A stretch of 64,000 nt of DNA from NCBI GenBank assembly GCA_016169945.1, contig JADLSH010000363.1, positions 2,046,001-2,110,000 on the forward strand. The letters run 5' to 3'. This stretch comes from Trachythela sp. YZ-2020. Lineage: Eukaryota; Cnidaria; Anthozoa; Malacalcyonacea; Clavulariidae. A model generated the notes under the pieces. It did not search any database and was not told where the DNA came from. It saw nothing but the letters and a program-made list of their open reading frames with translations. This document shows, piece by piece, positions 62,101-64,000 of the stretch (its first letter is position 1; each line of letters starts with the position of its first letter). A program made the position numbers and the translations under genes.

Positions 62101-64000
62101 CGTGGTCAAGTTATCACCTCCACCGACTTTATCTTCTTGTACTGATGTATCAGAAGCAAGCTAAATAATAAATACTCTGCTGTTAAGAGCAACAGAACCT
62201 CTTTTATCAAGATATATCAAAACATTGTTACTGAAATGCAGGAAATCAACCCCAGAGTCTCAAGAATACGAAATGGTTCCTCCTCCAGACCCCCTACAGG
62301 TTCACAAACCTCCACCACCCTGTTAGGTCCCTCTTCCCTGGTGGCCCCTCCTCCAACGAATTCTTAAAAAAGCAAACTCACCTGACGTGGGGTGGCCAGG
62401 CGCTCAGTCTCACTATGAAAAAAATATCACAAACTTTATTATAAGCTAATTGGAAAGCCACTATATTAGGAAGAGGAACTGTGTAAATAACCTCTCAGAT
62501 TCAGTGTTTGTTGTTGCGGTGATGTTGACAATACCATGTTTTCTCACGAAAAACAACGCTGAATCTTCTGAGAAGCCTGGGTACAGAAAAAAGGACAATT
62601 TCTATTTATAATTTGCATTGTGGTACAAACCTAATGATGGAAATGACTAAAATAAACACTAGTTTCACAAATTACTGCAACGTTGTATTCAATATGAAAT
62701 CATTTTAATGCAAATTTGTAAACTAACCAGATCCCCAGATTGCTTCCTCTTCTGCGAGAAATTCTACTTTATTTAACACATCATCCGTAGTCTTGACTTA
62801 AAACATAAAAAATAGAAATAAATATAACCATCATTCAATCGCTAAATACTACATTCATTGCACTGAAAGTTTTACCAATAGTATTACTTACTTGAAAAAG
62901 GAACTATGATATTTTCACTGTACAAGAACGCATGTTTACTCGTGGTGGGAATAAGCAAATGGAAATCCACAAGTCTTTGATGTAACTCTTCCTGTAAGAG
63001 TATAACACACTCAAAATTCGTGTACAGTTCTGTTTGGTAGTGTAGCCTTAAGTGACACCGTACTTAAGATTAAAGCTTTTGCTTTAAAGGCAGGCTTTTG
63101 TCTGGGTAGAGGTTTGCCAGTTGTCCATTGCAGTACTGCTAGTGTGACTAGCGAGAGTGATGACTGTTTCTACTAATACCAGCCTGACTAGTCTAGCACT
63201 GTACTTAATGCCAGTAAACTTTTCTCACCCGCAGCTTTCTGAGCATTTATGCTTCACGTGAAATTACGAATGTCGCCGCATCAATTATATATGGGATATT
63301 TCGACACAGTATCTGCAACTTCAAACCTTTTGAGAGGTACTGTACGCGACGGTAATAGTGACGTCACTTACTGGCGTCATTTTTATCGCGCGTCACGTGT
63401 CGCTGGCCGCATAGAAAAACTACAACTTAACAAGTGACAACTATAGTTACTGCCCACCTTGTACTCTTCGGCAAATCTGAGTTGTACAAAATAAATAAAC
63501 CTTCCAAACGTATCACTTTCTTCGTTAACATCAAGAGTACCTTTTGAAGAAAATATATATTCGTGATACTGTCCATCCAACGATATCGACTGCTTACAAT
63601 GCCCCCAATTCCTCCACATACTGTATTCTGCACTGTACTTCAGTAGGACGCTTCCCAAATAATGTTGTAAGTCAACAAGCTTGTGTCAAGAACATAGAAC
63701 AATATTTAACGTACTGTATCTTAAACGCGGATGAGAGTTGATGAGAGTTCTCTTATCGACTCTCATGCACTCTAGTCAATTCTCGTCAACGTTGAGCCGG
63801 TTCAAAATTTTGACGAGAGTTGATAAGAGATTTTGCTACGCGTGGTAATATCCAGTCAACTCTCATGCAACTCTTGTTCTCGTTTGACTTGGGTATAAGA
63901 GCTGAGAAAAACTCTCATGTAAACTCTCGCTTGGCAACTATTATGAACTGCTATCCTCATTTGACCAGGGTTTAACATTATTTTATAAACATACCAAGAA
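50309..64000 (-). CDS. NUP133: Nuclear pore protein Nup133, C-terminal part, 28 exons, incomplete at 5' end
   Basis: Exons on the minus strand: 64000-63995 (partial), 63540-63458, 62991-62892, 62796-62728, 62567-62492, 62412-62382, 62160-62062, 61215-61062, 60072-59963, 59775-59669, 59546-59444, 59146-59027, 58891-58792, 58582-58539, 58414-58367, 57179-57097, 56956-56877, 56105-55972, 55799-55760, 55644-55526, 55300-55241, 54713-54635, 54324-54263, 53321-53265, 53092-53012, 52909-52839, 52417-52332, 50469-50309. All phases agree, giving 786 aa. They cover the last blades of the beta-propeller (about human residue 385 on) and the full alpha-helical stack. Matches include DDYPASDPRWAE, HQLEDKLKAHD, SLAEKYRDFDILIEIC, NFSDFAFKWYMD and DFKKALDVL. 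Nup133 is the membrane-distal tip subunit of the Nup107-160 Y complex. The start lies beyond the window. Confidence 0.95.
50520..50760. repeat. CCATGTTACACG-family MITE copy in the last NUP133 intron
   Basis: GAATCTCGCTTTC, TGCCGTTATTTGTCGTACTA, GAATGAGAATTATAAT and GTAACATGGCTCCGTG match the copies at 18580-20010. It is non-coding. Confidence 0.55.
51482..51801. mobile_element. Mariner-derived MITE with a transposase N-terminal remnant
   Basis: The termini CAGGGTGTCCCAAAAA and GGGGGACACCCTG are flanked by TA on both sides (51480-51481, 51802-51803), the signature of Tc1/mariner insertion. On the minus strand an ATG at about 51647 opens MVQLTTEQRVFVVTTY and continues to the end of a ~46-codon frame. 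This resembles the first helix of mariner-type transposase DNA-binding domains. The catalytic DDE/D region is absent. The element is an internal-deletion derivative. Confidence 0.75.
52590..52675. repeat. Solo terminus related to the 12424-13209 element
   Basis: GATCCAGTGATCGGAATGTT, CATTGTCTTTTCATTGTTTTG and GACATCCAGTCACCC match the right terminus at 13140-13209. It lies in a NUP133 intron and its partner end is missing. Confidence 0.6.
53403..53574. mobile_element. Harbinger-like MITE, second family, 172 bp
   Basis: The ends AGGTTCGTTCACACGTTGCG and CGCAGTGTGTAAACGTATCT, with long subterminal pairing (ATTTGTCGGGCCGATTT against AAATCGGCCCGACAAAT), are flanked by TAA on both sides. The sequence differs from the 17059-17249 family but shares the GTTCACACG start. 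Confidence 0.65.
53600..54035. repeat. Long inverted repeat in a NUP133 intron, arms ~190 bp
   Basis: Blocks ACTGGAACGCTAAC, GTTGAAATACTTAACGCCGAA, TTGAAGCTATTAAAAAGTT and TATAAAAACTTCAAGACTTTAGG are mirrored in order around a 50-bp centre near 53795-53845. It is the largest hairpin in the gene, between exons 53321 and 54263. Confidence 0.85.
54325..54350. repeat. (AG)n microsatellite forming a polypyrimidine tract
   Basis: AGAGAGAGAGAGAGAGAG lies directly upstream (minus strand CT-repeat) of the acceptor CAACAG of NUP133 exon 54324-54263. It supplies the pyrimidine tract. Confidence 0.85.
54377..54605. repeat. AACAAGTTGT-rich element, copy 2 (inverted)
   Basis: CACACGCAAAAATC is followed by CAACAAGTTGTAACAATG, CAAGTTGCTACAAGGTTGTC and GAGTCAACAAGCCGTTGAC. 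The reverse complement of this matches 42765-43010. It ends 30 bases from NUP133 exon 54713-54635. Confidence 0.65.
54838..55135. repeat. Hairpin element, CTTCGG class, member d
   Basis: ACAATTATTCGCC and GGCGAATAATTGT bracket a hairpin centred on GACGAAGTC with AAAAACCGAG / CTCGGTTTTT-like arms. A second pair, AGTAAAATTACATAGGTGATTATT and its complement (54938-54963 and 55100-55125), frames a GCTGATTGGTTGC site (minus strand, 55072-55086). Confidence 0.6.
56585..56800. repeat. Repeat with GATGAGAGTT words, copy 1
   Basis: CAACTCTCATCAACTCTCATG, GTTGGTTCAAATTTTGA and AATATCCAGTCAACACTC match a second copy at 63725-63885. Internal direct and inverted copies of CTCTCATCAA suggest a palindromic MITE-like element. 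Confidence 0.6.
56877..60072 (-). CDS. NUP133: NUP133 middle helical-stack exons
   Basis: Nine exons encode IIIHQLEDKLKAHDYF, RHLLCGHAEKLKFAIAL, YQELVDGAIELIM, TQQDLFYRE, ISGLLEFEKYKLSQQ, WQYRQANDELY, FLPWTSSSGPDGTRTLLLEQ, LEISRERALPLAEDQK, LVDLSDVLLDGFVTQLN and the following helix. Two are very short (58582-58539, 44 bases; 58414-58367, 48 bases). The donor after 58367 is the first repeat unit of a minisatellite. The donor at 59962 is the weak GTTTTC. Confidence 0.9.
57264..57750. mobile_element. DNA element with GGTCTTAGCCAG termini, copy 2
   Basis: GGTCTTAGCCAGCCTACCGT at the left and CCTGGCTAAGACC at the right, with a GGACGG-rich interior, match 45293-45796. A single-arm hammerhead-like motif follows immediately at 57765-57815. 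Both lie in a NUP133 intron. Confidence 0.7.
58191..58366. repeat. 20-bp minisatellite abutting a NUP133 splice donor
   Basis: About 8.5 copies of CTGTACATTACTGTACCTAA run up to base 58366, where the exon 58414-58367 begins. On the minus strand the donor is GTACAG, which is itself the repeat word, so each unit presents further GTACAG and GTACCT-like pseudo-donors. Confidence 0.9.
60503..60994. mobile_element. DNA transposon derivative, CAGGGCGCGAAATAACGG ends
   Basis: The termini CAGGGCGCGAAATAACGGC and CCGTTATTTCGCGCCCTG are perfect inverted repeats over about 17 bp. ATATT flanks both sides (60498-60502, 60995-60999), a 5-bp duplication. Ends are hAT-like but the duplication is short for hAT. 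The interior contains GGTCAA/TTGACCGG words and no transposase. Confidence 0.75.
61062..64000 (-). CDS. NUP133: NUP133 exons covering the end of the propeller and first helices
   Basis: Eight exons. The 6-base fragment at the right edge completes L-G before TLDVNEESD. Propeller strands follow (FGRFIYFVQL, LVDFHLLIP, HAFLYSENIIVPFS, ALFFVRKHGIVNIT), then helix DNLTTLRTAFLQFCQ and the long 154-base exon carrying IDDYPASDPRWAEAVP, the best-conserved motif. Exon 62412-62382 is only 31 bases. Confidence 0.93.
61280..61414. mobile_element. MITE, about 135 bp
   Basis: The ends TACACCTTTTCGATAATTACGTCAC and GTGACGTAATTATGGAAAGGGTGTA are inverted repeats. The inner block CTTGGCC..GCCTCGC is also mirrored. 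It lies 65 bases upstream of NUP133 exon 61215-61062 on the minus strand. Confidence 0.75.
63725..63885. repeat. Repeat with GATGAGAGTT words, copy 2
   Basis: GATGAGAGTTGATGAGAGTT, GACTCTCATGCACTCTAG, CGGTTCAAAATTTTGA and AATATCCAGTCAACTCTCATG correspond to 56585-56800. It lies in the first NUP133 intron of the window. Confidence 0.6.

Noticed and set aside
63541..63658. Extension of the first NUP133 exon to encode YHEYIFSSKG and upstream residues
   Set aside because: No match to Nup133; an acceptor TTCTTCAAAAG at 63541 and the partial exon at 63995-64000 give a continuous L-G-T-L join that fits the family.

Overview
The window is nuclear DNA from an animal. Genes have spliceosomal introns with GT..AG ends, intergenic DNA is AT-rich, and most non-coding sequence is small DNA-transposon derivatives, tRNA-derived SINEs, hairpin elements and tandem repeats. 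The gene set (mixed-lineage kinase, Nup133, NXPE-type ectoenzyme, multi-PTB adaptor) fits a metazoan. The compact gene structure and mix of repeats suggest a marine invertebrate, perhaps a cnidarian, but the phylum is inference. There are no operons, CRISPR arrays or prokaryotic features.

Layout. 1-7100: repeat-rich intergenic DNA without a recognisable gene. 7373-23341 (+): a complete nine-exon mixed-lineage MAP3 kinase (SH3, kinase, leucine zipper, CRIB, Ser/Pro-rich tail; 938 aa as joined). Its CRIB motif is completed by a 117-base exon (20761-20877) that is easily missed. 23342-31149: repeats. 31150-41449 (+): a three-exon gene for a 920-aa protein with many tyrosine motifs and three PTB-like domains, an architecture I do not recognise. 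41450-44163: repeats. 44164-47257 (-): a two-exon NXPE / PC-esterase-like type II membrane protein (509 aa). 47258-50308: intergenic, with an ~850 bp minisatellite. 50309-64000 (-): the 3' part of NUP133, 28 exons resolved with all phases consistent (786 aa to the stop), running off the right edge.

The kinase and the PTB adaptor are both signalling proteins. MLK family members are CRIB-regulated MAP3Ks acting on JNK/p38. The adaptor has YxN motifs typical of Grb2-type SH2 ligands. The sequence shows no direct link between them.

The repeats are informative. Five small elements have perfect 8-bp target-site duplications (hAT-like), and one of these sits inside a Harbinger-like MITE. A mariner derivative keeps the transposase N-terminus. 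Several elements carry a CTGACGAA-stem-GAAAC motif like the hammerhead-type sequences of Penelope-like elements. A class of hairpin elements conserves architecture while the paired sequences differ from copy to copy.
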